A DNA stretch of 35,013 nt from a virus (IMGVR_UViG_3300027839_000036:1-35013), one strand, 5' to 3'; counted from the first letter of the stretch, positions 15,273 to 22,872 are shown. The notes: a model not told the origin generated them from the letters alone. A program made the numbers and translations.

Positions 15273-15710
15273 TTACTCGGGCAGAGCACCGGACCAGTCG
15301 AACTCGTCACTTTCAGCATGAGCCCGGCTTACTTGGGTGGCCAAACCATTCAGAAACTGTTCCCATTGGTGCTCGCGCACTGAAGGATCTTGGAAAACGT
15401 TGCGCACCTCGTCCAGATTGGTCTGGACATACTCATCGGAGAACGCAGCAAGGATAACTTTGCTATCGGCACTCGGAAGAATCACGGGGCCGTCGCTACC
15501 AAGACTAGATCTCGGGAAGTGAACGGCCTTGATGATGGTCTTCCCATCGCTTCCGCAGAAGAGCACGTCATTCCCATCGGACTGCGTCTCGATCATCTGC
15601 TCGGCGAGTTTGTCCATCAGATCCTTGAGTTTTGAGGTTTCCGGTCCAGGGAGAGCCTGAAGGAACTTCATGATCTCGTCTCTGAGGTCCTCTATTTCCT
15701 GAGGGTCCAT
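15273..15710 (-). CDS. Acidic hypothetical protein
   Basis: Encodes 145 residues from ATG 15710 (AGGTG upstream). Residues 3-45 are helical (EIEDLRDEIMKFLQALPGPETSKLKDLMDKLAEQMIE); the rest is mixed, with FCGSDGKTIIKAVHFPRSSLG and a C-terminal acidic helix. No family is recognised. It is divergent from the HA-domain gene, with a palindrome between the two starts, so the pair may share one operator. It may lie under the influence of the gene-poor region downstream. Confidence 0.6.
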   Translation of the reverse strand: MDPQEIEDLRDEIMKFLQALPGPETSKLKDLMDKLAEQMIETQSDGNDVLFCGSDGKTIIKAVHFPRSSLGSDGPVILPSADSKVILAAFSDEYVQTNLDEVRNVFQDPSVREHQWEQFLNGLATQVSRAHAESDEFDWSGALPE

Positions 15711-15734
15711 GTTATTCACCTGTGGTGGAGGGGG

Positions 15735-15764
15735 TTGTCGGTTGTACGACTCTCGTACTAGTGT
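15735..15764 (+). promoter_or_regulatory. Promoter with palindromic operator
   Basis: TTGTCG (15735-15740), 18 nt, TAGTGT (15759-15764), 6 nt, ATG 15771. The spacer contains the perfect inverted repeat GTACGA-CTC-TCGTAC (15744-15758), a likely binding site for a dimeric repressor that could act on both divergent genes. Confidence 0.5.
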
Positions 15765-15770
15765 AGACGT

Positions 15771-16220
15771 ATGGACAACAATCTGCGGTTCCAGTGGTAT
15801 GTAGTAGCGCTCAATCAGTTCGCTCGACGGGAGGGACACTGCCGCGTGCCGGCCCTCCACGTCGAGGTGCTCGAAGGCATGGAAGTCAAACTTGGCTCCT
15901 TTGTGTCTTATCTGCGGCAGCGGCGGCGAAAACTGCGAGAAGACCGGGATATTGCACGAAACCGAGGAGATTCGGCGGCCGTTCGAAAACTTGAGTCGAA
16001 CCTTGTCAAGTTCCGGGAGCGAGAAGAAGCACTTGAATCAATCCCGGGTTGGGAGTGGGGACCACTACGGCCTGGGCCGGCGTCAAAAGCGGCAAGAAAC
16101 AAGGAGATCCAGCGTCTCTACGGCGACGGAGCCAGAGTCAAGGTGTTAGCCGACACATACGAGTTGTCGCGGCAACGCATCCACCAGATCGTTGGGCCGG
16201 AGGCATTCGCCAGTGCCTGA
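15771..16220 (+). CDS. Helicase-associated (HA) domain plus C-terminal HTH protein
   Basis: Encodes 149 residues. Residues about 12-97 match the helicase-associated domain pattern: FARREGHCRVPALHV, LGSFVSYLRQRRRKL, and LESIPGWEWGP at the end. HA domains are DNA-binding three-helix modules often repeated at the C-terminus of bacterial helicases; here one stands alone. Residues 105-145 (KEIQRLYGDGARVKVLADTYELSRQRIHQIV) form a helix-turn-helix like sigma70 region 4 or resolvase C-termini. The combination suggests a sequence-specific DNA-binding protein. It is probably leaderless (ATG 6 nt after TAGTGT). Confidence 0.75.
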   Translation: MDNNLRFQWYVVALNQFARREGHCRVPALHVEVLEGMEVKLGSFVSYLRQRRRKLREDRDIARNRGDSAAVRKLESNLVKFREREEALESIPGWEWGPLRPGPASKAARNKEIQRLYGDGARVKVLADTYELSRQRIHQIVGPEAFASA

Positions 16221-16425
16221 GACCGTGGACGCCAACGAACTAACGGCAACCGCACCGTTGTTGTTCATTATCCTGTCGCTACCGCTCTACAGCGTGGCGC
16301 TGTGGGGGATCCTCAAGATCCTGGGCGCTGATCTCCGCTGGGCGCAATGCTCAGCAGTCGTTGCCATAACTATGGCGACCCGGCTGTGGGACCGGGGGTT
16401 GTTCAGTCAGAAACGAAAAGGCTGA
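16213..16425 (+). CDS. Small two-span membrane protein
   Basis: Encodes about 70 residues from GTG 16213, which overlaps the end of the HA gene by 8 nt; GTG 16225 is an alternative. One strong transmembrane helix (APLLFIILSLPLYSVALWGILKIL) and a second, weaker one (CSAVVAITMATRLW) are followed by a basic tail SQKRKG. The size, two spans and basic tail are compatible with a class II holin, but no endolysin is nearby, so the function stays open. A strong terminator follows. Confidence 0.55.
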   Translation: MPETVDANELTATAPLLFIILSLPLYSVALWGILKILGADLRWAQCSAVVAITMATRLWDRGLFSQKRKG

Positions 16426-16476
16426 CCCCTCCGGAGCAAGGAGGACACGAATCTCCGGAGGGGCCAACGATCTTTT
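16426..16476. terminator. Bidirectional terminator between convergent genes
   Basis: CCCCTCCGGAG (16426-16436) and CTCCGGAGGGG (16453-16463) form a perfect 11-bp stem, followed by CTTTT on the plus side. It separates the membrane-protein gene from the convergent AAA+/VWA operon. Confidence 0.75.
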
Positions 16477-16480
16477 ACCA

Positions 16481-17992
16481 TCAACCGTTCGGGTAGTCGT
16501 CCTCCAGACGAGAGCCGTTCATGTTGCGGTAGACGTAGCGGAGTTGGCTAGGCCAGCGAGTGCGCCCTTTTTCTCCACGTTTCATCTTCTTGAGCATTTC
16601 GACAGCCTCGCTCAAGTGGGGTACGACGATGACCCGATTCTTGATGCAGTATTTGATACATTGCATCGCCAGCGCATCCGATGAGCCTTGCCCGGCGCCG
16701 CAGACGCCGCCATCGCTCACCCATATGACGGGGGCACCGGAACGCTGCTTGTGGGCGACGCCCCATTCGATTGCGGGGAGATCGACGCCGTTGCCGGAGC
16801 CGGTGAATGGAAGATCGTCGACCATGCGCCCCTTGTCGGCCAGTACCCATGCGTTCGGGCCATCGTTGCCACGATCGGTGTAGCCCAGCACGGTTACGCC
16901 GGGTGCGGCCTGCAAGATTTCACGGATCTGCTTTTTGGTTAGATCCATTGAGCCGGAGCAGTCCAGCACCAGCACCCCGCCCACGCCCTTGATTACGCGA
17001 TCGAAGATACGCATTTCGGGATCGGTTAGGTAACGGTGGAGGCGACGAGGGTGGCGACCCGTGTTGGAAGCGATGCGCTTCTTGCCGATGGTGCCGGGGA
17101 CCAGAGTAGTCAAAGGCAGTTTTTCGACACGGAGTTCATTCCAGCGAGGAATATCGTAGAAGCCGCGATCGGGAGTGATGCCCTTTAGGCGTTCTCCAAA
17201 CCCTTCTTCCTTCTGAGGGTTCTCCTTCCCACGGTTGTCATGGGTGAGTTTGCGACCCTCCGCGACACCCTCTTGGCCCTCGTTTTCGTCGGCGTCGTCG
17301 GCGTCGGGAGTCGAAGCCTTCTCAGTCTCTGACTCTGGCGGTGGTGGTGGCTCCTGTTCAGCGATCCTGTCGATCCACTCAGCGATGCGCTCTGTGTGAG
17401 CGAATCCCATGGGAGCAATGCCGATGTCTTTGTGGACCTTTGTGGAGGCGAGGTCGACGGCGTAGACCTTTTTCATCTCACGCATTGCACGCTTACTGAT
17501 GTCCAGCAGGCATTTCCCCCAAAAGCGATCGTGGCGACGGACGCCAGTCAGGAACTTCTTGTGGGAAGCCGTGCCGGCACAGGCGATTGCCATGAGTACG
17601 CAGCCACGCCAATCACGCAGGGCAACGCCACGTTCCCCGTCGTAAGTCTCGCCGTCGTCGGAAAGATGCTTTTTCATGTCGAACCCGGCCAGTTGGCAAA
17701 GGTGGTTCACACGCATTTCCTCAACGGATTTGAGTGCTTGCTCCGATGCCAAGCCACGGTCGATCCAAGTCTGAAACTCAATGCCGGGAGAAACCTTGGC
17801 GTGCATCATCTCATGGGCACGGATGCAGCGTGACATGTCGGACGTGTCGACAGGGGCGTGCATGATGCGCTCAGGGATGATTGTGTGGGGAAGCCCACGC
17901 TTTGGAGCGCAGCCCTCTACGGTCCAGCGACCGTGTTCTGTATCTTCACGGGAGAGAATCTCCGGCTCAGGGAAGTGGGTGGGCTGATTCAC
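16481..17992 (-). CDS. HExxH metallopeptidase-like / VWA-domain protein (CobT-like partner of AAA+)
   Basis: Encodes 503 residues from GTG 17992, overlapping the AAA+ stop by 4 nt. The N-terminal domain has AHEMMHAK (His60, Glu61, His64), an HExxH zinc site, with EEMRVN (Glu91/92) as possible third ligand. Residues 210-265 form a Pro/Glu-rich acidic linker. The C-terminal VWA domain starts near 338 with VLDCSGSMD (Asp344, Ser346, Ser348), the MIDAS metal site. MoxR/CobS-type AAA+ plus VWA pairs insert metals or remodel complexes; CobS/CobT make cobaltochelatase, and cobS-like genes occur in several marine phages. Here an HExxH domain is added, so the target may be cleaved, not metallated. This is an inference. 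Confidence 0.8.
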   Translation of the reverse strand: MNQPTHFPEPEILSREDTEHGRWTVEGCAPKRGLPHTIIPERIMHAPVDTSDMSRCIRAHEMMHAKVSPGIEFQTWIDRGLASEQALKSVEEMRVNHLCQLAGFDMKKHLSDDGETYDGERGVALRDWRGCVLMAIACAGTASHKKFLTGVRRHDRFWGKCLLDISKRAMREMKKVYAVDLASTKVHKDIGIAPMGFAHTERIAEWIDRIAEQEPPPPPESETEKASTPDADDADENEGQEGVAEGRKLTHDNRGKENPQKEEGFGERLKGITPDRGFYDIPRWNELRVEKLPLTTLVPGTIGKKRIASNTGRHPRRLHRYLTDPEMRIFDRVIKGVGGVLVLDCSGSMDLTKKQIREILQAAPGVTVLGYTDRGNDGPNAWVLADKGRMVDDLPFTGSGNGVDLPAIEWGVAHKQRSGAPVIWVSDGGVCGAGQGSSDALAMQCIKYCIKNRVIVVPHLSEAVEMLKKMKRGEKGRTRWPSQLRYVYRNMNGSRLEDDYPNG

Positions 17993-18708
17993 GCTACACC
18001 GTCCACGGCGATGGCATCCATGATGGATTCGGCACGATTACCGAACACGATCTCAGCGGCACGCTCAACTTCCAGCCCCTTGCGAAGCGAGTCGAACGAC
18101 ATGAACTGGCGAAGCGAGATGCGACGTTCCCCGGCATCAGCCATCTTGACGGCAATCCCACGAAGGTCACGGGAGAGCAGCAGGAGAGCATCGGGATGAG
18201 GCTGGTCGATACGGATACGGACAGGGAAACGGTCGGTGAGTGCCGGAGGGAGTTCACGCATTTCTTCGACGTTGGTCGTCATGACCGCCGTGAAGCCATC
18301 CTTCGGCTTGTGGACACGACCGTTCTGCGGGTTCTCCCACGAAGCGGACTCAGGAGTGTCCAGCATGGCGAGCAGCGTGGCGAACACGTCGCCCCCGGCC
18401 TTGTCGATCTCGTCCACGACGAGTCGACCGCCCTGATTGCCGTTCCCGTTCCACGCCTTGAGTGCTGCGCCGGATACCCAGCGGAAGTCACCTTTCTCAA
18501 GCATGAAGGAGCCGGTCACGTCGGCGTTGGTCATGTCCTCTGTGCAGACCAGACGGAAGGCGCCTGCATCGACGTTTCCGTGGTTCAGACCACAGTAGGT
18601 TTTGCCCGTTCCCGGTGGGCCGAACAGGATCACACGGTCGATCCCGTTGTCTAGGACCTGCTGGAACTTTTCCCAGCAGTCGGGGAGTGTGGCTTCTGAG
18701 TTGCTCAT
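17989..18708 (-). CDS. MoxR/CobS-like AAA+ ATPase
   Basis: Encodes 239 residues from ATG 18708, with AGGAGG upstream. GPPGTGKT (30-37) is the Walker A motif and LVVDEID (Asp99, Glu100) the Walker B; ATMTTNVEEM-like VMTTNVEEMRELPPALTDRF follows with sensor 1 (TTN) and the arginine-finger region. The order and small size fit the MoxR/CobS clade of helix-2-insert ATPases, which form hexamers and always act with VWA proteins such as the next gene. It is the first gene of the operon under a clear promoter. The ATPase class is clear; its substrate is unknown. Confidence 0.85.
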   Translation of the reverse strand: MSNSEATLPDCWEKFQQVLDNGIDRVILFGPPGTGKTYCGLNHGNVDAGAFRLVCTEDMTNADVTGSFMLEKGDFRWVSGAALKAWNGNGNQGGRLVVDEIDKAGGDVFATLLAMLDTPESASWENPQNGRVHKPKDGFTAVMTTNVEEMRELPPALTDRFPVRIRIDQPHPDALLLLSRDLRGIAVKMADAGERRISLRQFMSFDSLRKGLEVERAAEIVFGNRAESIMDAIAVDGVA

Positions 18709-18750
18709 TAGTAGTCCTCCTATGGACTTGTTATCGGTAGGTATGTAAGT

Positions 18751-18779
18751 ACCCTACAGCAGTCAATATGGGCTGTCAA
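18751..18779 (-). promoter_or_regulatory. Promoter of the AAA+/VWA operon
   Basis: On the minus strand TTGACA (18774-18779), 17 nt, TAGGGT (18751-18756). The leader is about 40 nt and ends in AGGAGG before ATG 18708, so this is a leadered version of the window's common promoter. Confidence 0.75.
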
Positions 18780-18798
18780 GGGTTTATTGGAAGATTCT

Positions 18799-19443
18799 TT
18801 AGGCGGTCTGATTCTTTCCGCACTCATACAAGCCCGACTTGATCTTAGTGAAGTGGGCCGAGGTCTTGAGATACTTCAATACGGTCTGTGATGAAAAACC
18901 AGACTTTTCGACCAACTCCTGGGTTGAGAACTGCTCCCCCTCATGGTCGCCCGACCATTCCTCGAAGTCGGCGTACTGTTCGGCACGACCGTTCTCCGCA
19001 ACCTTGACGAACTTGACGCCCCTAGAGTTGGCAGTCTCACGACCCTTAGCGATCTTCCAGATGCGAGTCTCAACACGACCCGAAGCACCCTCGCCGACAC
19101 ACAGGTCGATCTGGCGACAATGCCCCTTCGGAGATCCGTTCTTGTTGTAGGGGCCATGGGCGAGGATGGTCCAAGTGCCGATGGTGCCCCAGTAGCCGAA
19201 CCCCATGCCGATTCTTGACGGAGGCTGCTTGACGGCGCCATCAAAGCGGTACCAGCCCAACTCTCGAATGTGGTTACCGTCAACGTCTGGCTTAGAGAGT
19301 TGGAACAGCCGACCGGATACGAGCGTGCCGGCAGGCAGGACGATCTCATCGGGGAACTCGTAGCCGTCCTCTAGTGCTTGTGCATAGAGAATGGCATCCT
19401 TGAGTTCACGATGGGCTGCTGCTGCTTCTTGTTTCTTGTTCAT
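18799..19443 (-). CDS. Hypothetical protein with C-terminal winged helix
   Basis: Encodes 214 residues, with AAGGGGA before the ATG. The N-terminal part (1-145) is beta-rich with Gly/Trp turns (GFGYWGTIGTWTILAHGPYNKNG) and looks like a globular domain. The last 60 residues (FSTQELVEKSGFSSQTVLKYLKTSAHFTKIKSGLYE) read as a winged helix-turn-helix. The intergenic gap of 90 bp contains the AAA+ operon promoter, so this protein could regulate it, but its own independent promoter suggests it is a separate unit. No known family is recognised. Confidence 0.6.
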   Translation of the reverse strand: MNKKQEAAAAHRELKDAILYAQALEDGYEFPDEIVLPAGTLVSGRLFQLSKPDVDGNHIRELGWYRFDGAVKQPPSRIGMGFGYWGTIGTWTILAHGPYNKNGSPKGHCRQIDLCVGEGASGRVETRIWKIAKGRETANSRGVKFVKVAENGRAEQYADFEEWSGDHEGEQFSTQELVEKSGFSSQTVLKYLKTSAHFTKIKSGLYECGKNQTA

Positions 19444-19472
19444 AAGGTAGTCCCCTTGTCAGTACGAACATC

Positions 19473-19502
19473 ACCTTACACCAGACAAGCATAAGGCGTC
19501 AA
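19473..19502 (-). promoter_or_regulatory. Promoter of the winged-helix gene
   Basis: On the minus strand TTGACG (19497-19502), 18 nt, TAAGGT (19473-19478). A leader with AAGGGGA follows before ATG 19443. Confidence 0.65.
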
Positions 19503-19506
19503 GTGA

Positions 19507-19535
19507 TTTCTTGAAGATCTCCTGTGGGGTAGAAT
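19507..19535 (+). promoter_or_regulatory. Promoter of the 19563 gene
   Basis: TTTCTT (19507-19512), 17 nt, TAGAAT (19530-19535). GGGAG lies about 6 nt upstream of ATG 19563. It is divergent from, and only 5 bases past, the minus-strand promoter. Confidence 0.5.
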
Positions 19536-19562
19536 AGGGGAACAATCCAACTGGGAGTAAAC

Positions 19563-19766
19563 ATGCGCAAAGTAACCTCACCGAGTCATTATGTCACCGG
19601 AGTCATGTCGGAAGACGAATCAGGTCTTGACGCAGACGATTCCATGCATCCCGAGTTCGGCACCGCCAGCGGGCATGCACCGACTGTCACCACGATCGGT
19701 GCACGGTTCGGTACAGCGGCCCCGGCCCCCAAAGCCGCTCCGAAGGGCAAGAAGTCCGACGACTAA
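19563..19766 (+). CDS. Small acidic/Ala-Pro-Lys hypothetical protein
   Basis: Encodes 67 residues: an acidic N-terminal half (SEDESGLDADDSMHPEF) and a C-terminal tail AAPAPKAAPKGKKSDD that looks disordered and basic, like tails that bind DNA or capsid. There is no folded domain. A promoter and Shine-Dalgarno sequence precede it and a hairpin follows within 50 bp. It is therefore an independent single-gene unit of unknown function. Confidence 0.55.
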   Translation: MRKVTSPSHYVTGVMSEDESGLDADDSMHPEFGTASGHAPTVTTIGARFGTAAPAPKAAPKGKKSDD

Positions 19767-19814
19767 AAGATCTTGCGGGGCTTCACGCCTCGAGAGTGAT
19801 TTGGGCAAAAGAAA

Positions 19815-19850
19815 AGACCGCACGGGCAAACCGCGCGGTCTAATCTTTTT
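19815..19850. terminator. Bidirectional terminator
   Basis: AGACCGC (19815-19821) pairs with GCGGTCT (19835-19841); T-runs lie on both sides (CTTTTT to the right, CTTTTC on the minus strand to the left). An AGCCCCG motif lies 32 nt further on the minus strand side (19776-19782), as after the other terminators here. Confidence 0.75.
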
Positions 19851-19865
19851 GGTGGTGAAGATCAG

Positions 19866-20141
19866 TTAGACGGAGGCCTCGGCCTTGTCCATCTTCACCC
19901 AAACGCCGTAGGTGCCGTCGTCGTTCTGACGAGCGTTCACCGAAAGGTTCGGGTACTTCTTCTTCAGGTTGTAGATGTACCCGATGTGCTTGCGGTTCCG
20001 GTCAAGGACCGACCACTCGCCGGGATGCTCGTCCTCAAGACGAGCGAGGAACTTCTGGAGGTTGCCATGCCCGGGACGCCCACGCTGGGGCTCGGGTGGT
20101 ACTTCCAGAACTACCTGATACTGCTTACGGGGAATAGCCAT
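19866..20141 (-). CDS. Small basic hypothetical protein
   Basis: Encodes 91 residues, with GGAGATGA upstream of the ATG. RGRPGHGNLQKFLARLEDEHPGEWSVLDRNRKHIGYIYNLKKKYPNLSVNARQND is a helix-rich segment with a basic AT-hook-like RGRPGHG; the last strands (TYGVWVKMDK) close the domain. Charge and size suggest DNA binding, but no named family is recognised. It stands alone between terminator and promoter; a possible -35/-10 (GTGACA, TAACAA) lies upstream. Confidence 0.6.
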   Translation of the reverse strand: MAIPRKQYQVVLEVPPEPQRGRPGHGNLQKFLARLEDEHPGEWSVLDRNRKHIGYIYNLKKKYPNLSVNARQNDDGTYGVWVKMDKAEASV

Positions 20142-20170
20142 GATTATTCATCTCCATGGGTTGTTGTTAT

Positions 20171-20563
20171 TTACTTGATACGGGTTGTCACCGCTCGTAT
20201 GAGCGACAAGAACCCGGCATCCACGGATCTAACAGGGGTGCTATCCCCCACCGTGGAGTCCTTGAGAGGAGGATCCTCCAAGAGAATGTCGATCAGGGGA
20301 GCCGGTTTGGGTGGCTCAAGACCCGGATCGTCGATCAGGTGTACGTTCTTGCGTTCTAGCCAGATGAAGCCGTGGCCGGAGACGGGCGTGACTTGTAAGT
20401 CCAGGTGTCCGTATCTCTGACGTGCGTCAACGACAATGATGTCGATTGTCATGTTCGCCCAGACAACGGTGCCAGTTAGCCCCGCATAGGCGTCGAAGTT
20501 GATCTTCCCGTCCATAGTGCGGGCGAACTGTGTGCCGTTTGACGGCTTCGTGTCTACGGGCAT
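20171..20563 (-). CDS. Hypothetical beta-rich protein
   Basis: Encodes 130 residues from ATG 20563; a TTG 9 nt further upstream is less likely. The sequence alternates short strands (GLTGTVVWANMTIDIIVVDARQRYGHLDLQVTPV) and has a Pro-rich stretch (EPPKPAPLID) before a helical C-terminus. No motif is diagnostic. No ribosome-binding site is obvious, so expression may depend on an upstream message or on an atypical start. Confidence 0.45.
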   Translation of the reverse strand: MPVDTKPSNGTQFARTMDGKINFDAYAGLTGTVVWANMTIDIIVVDARQRYGHLDLQVTPVSGHGFIWLERKNVHLIDDPGLEPPKPAPLIDILLEDPPLKDSTVGDSTPVRSVDAGFLSLIRAVTTRIK

Positions 20564-20650
20564 GATAAGCAACTTTGACAGTTTGTGTTAGTACGAGAAG
20601 GAAACACTACATGGGGTAGGTCTGCTTCTGCAACCTCTGCAATAAGATTT

Positions 20651-20668
20651 CTAATGACAGGCATGTCA
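20651..20668. repeat. Perfect short inverted repeat
   Basis: AATGACA-ggca-TGTCATT, at the 3' end of the neighbouring minus-strand gene, is a 7-bp perfect inverted repeat with a 4-nt loop. It has no T-run and may be an operator or weak terminator. Confidence 0.3.
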
Positions 20669-21091
20669 TTCGCCAACCGTGACATCATGCTGGTGGAGAG
20701 GGTCGCCGCACTCACCGCATTCGGTTTGGTCTTTCATGAGTCCGTTGAACTGCTGGAGTTCTGGAGTCTCGTTGGCAACTTCCTTCAGGTACTCACGTTG
20801 TGGTGAGCCGTTGTACTCGAAGACGTTGACGGCACGTCCGGCGTAGTGAGCCTTCGTGTCGTCAGTGCCTCCGGCGTAGGCGATCACGTCGCCATAGCGC
20901 AGAGATGAGAACGCCGGGTCGTTGCAGACGAAGCCGATCCCATCATTGTCGGTGCCTTCGATAAGGCGGACCCACATGGATTCGCCTCCGAAGTCACCGT
21001 AGTCGCAAGGGAAGTTGATGATTTTGAGAAGGGTGCCCTTCTCGTCAGTGCACTTCCAGTTGGTTGTGATGTATTCCTGTGTGTTGGTCAT
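20666..21091 (-). CDS. Hypothetical protein with C-terminal CxxC-H motif
   Basis: Encodes 141 residues. The start ATG 21091 is fixed by TACTAT 6 nt upstream. Most of the protein is a beta-rich fold (WVRLIEGTDNDGIGFVCNDPAFSSLRYGDVIAYAGG); the C-terminus has ECGECGDPLHQHD, a CxxC plus two His that could bind zinc. It is not assigned to a family. The convincing promoter on the minus strand supports real expression. Its neighbour on the other side has its promoter about 55 bp away. Confidence 0.6.
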   Translation of the reverse strand: MTNTQEYITTNWKCTDEKGTLLKIINFPCDYGDFGGESMWVRLIEGTDNDGIGFVCNDPAFSSLRYGDVIAYAGGTDDTKAHYAGRAVNVFEYNGSPQREYLKEVANETPELQQFNGLMKDQTECGECGDPLHQHDVTVGE

Positions 21092-21097
21092 GACTGG

Positions 21098-21126
21098 ATA
21101 GTAGGTGAACGTGTTGGTCTTGTCAA
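21098..21126 (-). promoter_or_regulatory. Leaderless promoter (minus strand) for the 21091 gene
   Basis: TTGACA (21121-21126), 17 nt, TACTAT (21098-21103), 6 nt, ATG 21091. The geometry is identical to that of the plus-strand leaderless promoters. Confidence 0.75.
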
Positions 21127-21152
21127 TAGGAAATCGAATCTTTCTTTATCTC

Positions 21153-21181
21153 TTGACAGGCGGATGGTGGGCGAGTAGGGT
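21153..21181 (+). promoter_or_regulatory. Promoter of the 21210 gene
   Basis: TTGACA (21153-21158), 17 nt, TAGGGT (21176-21181), then a short leader with AAAGGGG before ATG 21210. Confidence 0.75.
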
Positions 21182-21209
21182 GGGGGTACCTAATGAAAGG
21201 GGTGGCGCA

Positions 21210-21665
21210 ATGGGCGCTGAACAGTTCGAGACAGAAGCCAACGGCAAGGACGTGAAGGAAGCGTTCCGACACGCTGTCGACGGCGCTTTCTACGACTACG
21301 GCCACGCTGGCTACACGGGCACGATCTGTGAGAAGGACAGCGCCTACCTCATACCTAGGCCTTCGGGGATGAGGGCGCGCAACGTGAAGGACGTGATCGT
21401 GACGGCTCAGGGCTGGAACAGCGTGCCACACGTTTGGCCGGGTCAGAAGCCGGAATATGCGGCGAAGGCGGCTGAAGCCCGCACGGCCAGCAAGGAAGCG
21501 TTCCAGAAGATCGTCAAGTGGTTTGGACACGACGAGGCTGAGAAGATCGTCAATATGTCGGACGACAAGTGGGACAGCGCCATCGCTATCGAACTCACCG
21601 ACGACGAGCAGCCTAAGAACGACGGCGAACGCTGGTTCCTGTTCTTCGGATGGGCGTCATCGTGA
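21210..21665 (+). CDS. Hypothetical protein
   Basis: Encodes 151 residues from ATG 21210; frames extending further upstream would cover the promoter. The middle reads GYTGTICEKDSAYLIPRPSGMRARNVKDVIVTAQGWNSVPHVWPG, and the C-terminal helix carries acidic residues. No domain is recognised. It overlaps the next gene by 16 nt, so it belongs to a two-gene operon with the zinc-ribbon protein that follows. Confidence 0.6.
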   Translation: MGAEQFETEANGKDVKEAFRHAVDGAFYDYGHAGYTGTICEKDSAYLIPRPSGMRARNVKDVIVTAQGWNSVPHVWPGQKPEYAAKAAEARTASKEAFQKIVKWFGHDEAEKIVNMSDDKWDSAIAIELTDDEQPKNDGERWFLFFGWASS

Positions 21666-21913
21666 CCTCCGAACCGACCGAGGCGATGGGCTACCAGTCT
21701 GTCGTGGAGACCGGGGCTGTTGATGCTGCGACCCTGCAGCGTTACATCAAGCACCCTTACTTCTGTCCCTTCTGCGAGCATCGGGCCGTTGAGGCCACGA
21801 AGTTGGAAGCCTTCGAGAACATGGTGTACCAATGGGTGCGTTGCGACAAGTGCGAGATTGAGTGGCAGGATGTCTTCGAGTTGGTGACGGTAGAGACGGT
21901 AGAAATCCCATAA
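21650..21913 (+). CDS. Zinc-ribbon hypothetical protein
   Basis: Encodes 87 residues from ATG 21650 (an alternative Met at 21686 would give 75). CPFCEH and CDKCEI, about 30 residues apart, form a zinc ribbon flanked by acidic helices. It is coupled to the upstream gene through a 16-nt overlap. The function is unknown. Several such ribbons occur in this genome region, suggesting regulation or subunit bridging by zinc proteins. Confidence 0.6.
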   Translation: MGVIVTSEPTEAMGYQSVVETGAVDAATLQRYIKHPYFCPFCEHRAVEATKLEAFENMVYQWVRCDKCEIEWQDVFELVTVETVEIP

Positions 21914-21917
21914 CCGC

Positions 21918-21946
21918 TTGACAAGTGGCCGGGTGTCCTCTATGCT
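21918..21946 (+). promoter_or_regulatory. Promoter of the 21977 operon
   Basis: TTGACA (21918-21923), 17 nt, TATGCT (21941-21946), then a leader ending in GAGAAGGA before ATG 21977. Confidence 0.7.
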
Positions 21947-21976
21947 GGTACCCAACTACTAAGAGAAGGAAACCCA

Positions 21977-22099
21977 ATGCCTACTGGAACAAAAGCCCAT
22001 GTAGAAACGGTCATACGTTTCTTGGAAGAAAACGAGCAATACGGCGATGACTGGCAAACGGAAATCAAGGTATTGCAGTCCTTCCTAGGGGAGGGCTAA
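21977..22099 (+). CDS. 40-residue acidic helical protein
   Basis: Starts at ATG 21977 with AGAAGGA upstream. The protein is one amphipathic helix (HVETVIRFLEENEQYGDDWQTEIKVLQSFLGEG) with no known motif. TAA (22097-22099) overlaps the ATG of the YubB-like gene, so the two are coupled, and it may act as a partner or inhibitor of that protein. Confidence 0.55.
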   Translation: MPTGTKAHVETVIRFLEENEQYGDDWQTEIKVLQSFLGEG

Positions 22100-22869
22100 T
22101 GCCGAACTGGTGCACAAACCGACTGGTCGTCATCGCCAATGAGGGCGATGCCACGGCGCTGGATGAGTTCGTCAAATCCGTCACAGTCTCGCCCGACGTG
22201 TACGACCTGACCCTGCCCCACCCAACCCCTCACGTTCTTCTGGGTACCCGTTCACCGATGCAGACCCGTGAATCGGTAGAGGAAATGCGTGCTGATCGTG
22301 ACGCAGGCAAACTCCGTGCCGGTGACAACTTCGACGGCGAAACCCAAAACGGTTCGTGGGTGACCGACGAGTATCTGGCAGGGATGATCGAACAGATCGA
22401 ACAGGGCGAGAAAGCCCACGAAGAAACGGGCTACAACAACTGGTACGACTGGAACATCGCCAAGTGGGGCACCAAATGGGCGCCAGACGTTCACGACATA
22501 TTGATAGATGTGAGCGATGACGTTAGTTCAGCGACCGTTTCCTACCAGACGGCGTGGGGTCCGGCTGAAGGACTGGTCAGTAAACTGTCGGAACTCAACC
22601 CGCTCCTATCTTTCGTGGAGTCATACCTCGAAGAAGGCATGGACTTCTGGGGTGCCAACGCCTACAAGGACGGCGAGGTTCGTCACTCTTACTACGGGGA
22701 CGAAGACCCCGTGCTGGGCACCCTGCATACGCAATACCATGAGGCTGCTGAGATTGAGGACGATGGCACGGCGGAGATGGAAACGCTGGAAGCCATAACT
22801 GAACGCTGGCAGGAGTTGATGAACAGGGCTGAAACGGATGCCCTGAACGTAATCAGCGTCTTGACCTGA
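22099..22869 (+). CDS. YubB/Api92-like ferredoxin-like-domain protein
   Basis: Encodes 256 residues. MPNWCTNRLVV at the N-terminus and WYDWNIAKWGTKWAPDV in the middle are the hallmarks of the YubB/Api92 (DUF1281) family found on plasmids and phages, where a ferredoxin-like fold recurs. The molecular role of the family is not established. Coupled to the 40-residue gene; a hairpin follows directly. No catalytic residues are evident beyond the conserved aromatic ones. The C-terminus is acidic and helical. Confidence 0.75.
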   Translation: MPNWCTNRLVVIANEGDATALDEFVKSVTVSPDVYDLTLPHPTPHVLLGTRSPMQTRESVEEMRADRDAGKLRAGDNFDGETQNGSWVTDEYLAGMIEQIEQGEKAHEETGYNNWYDWNIAKWGTKWAPDVHDILIDVSDDVSSATVSYQTAWGPAEGLVSKLSELNPLLSFVESYLEEGMDFWGANAYKDGEVRHSYYGDEDPVLGTLHTQYHEAAEIEDDGTAEMETLEAITERWQELMNRAETDALNVISVLT

Positions 22870-22872
22870 TCT

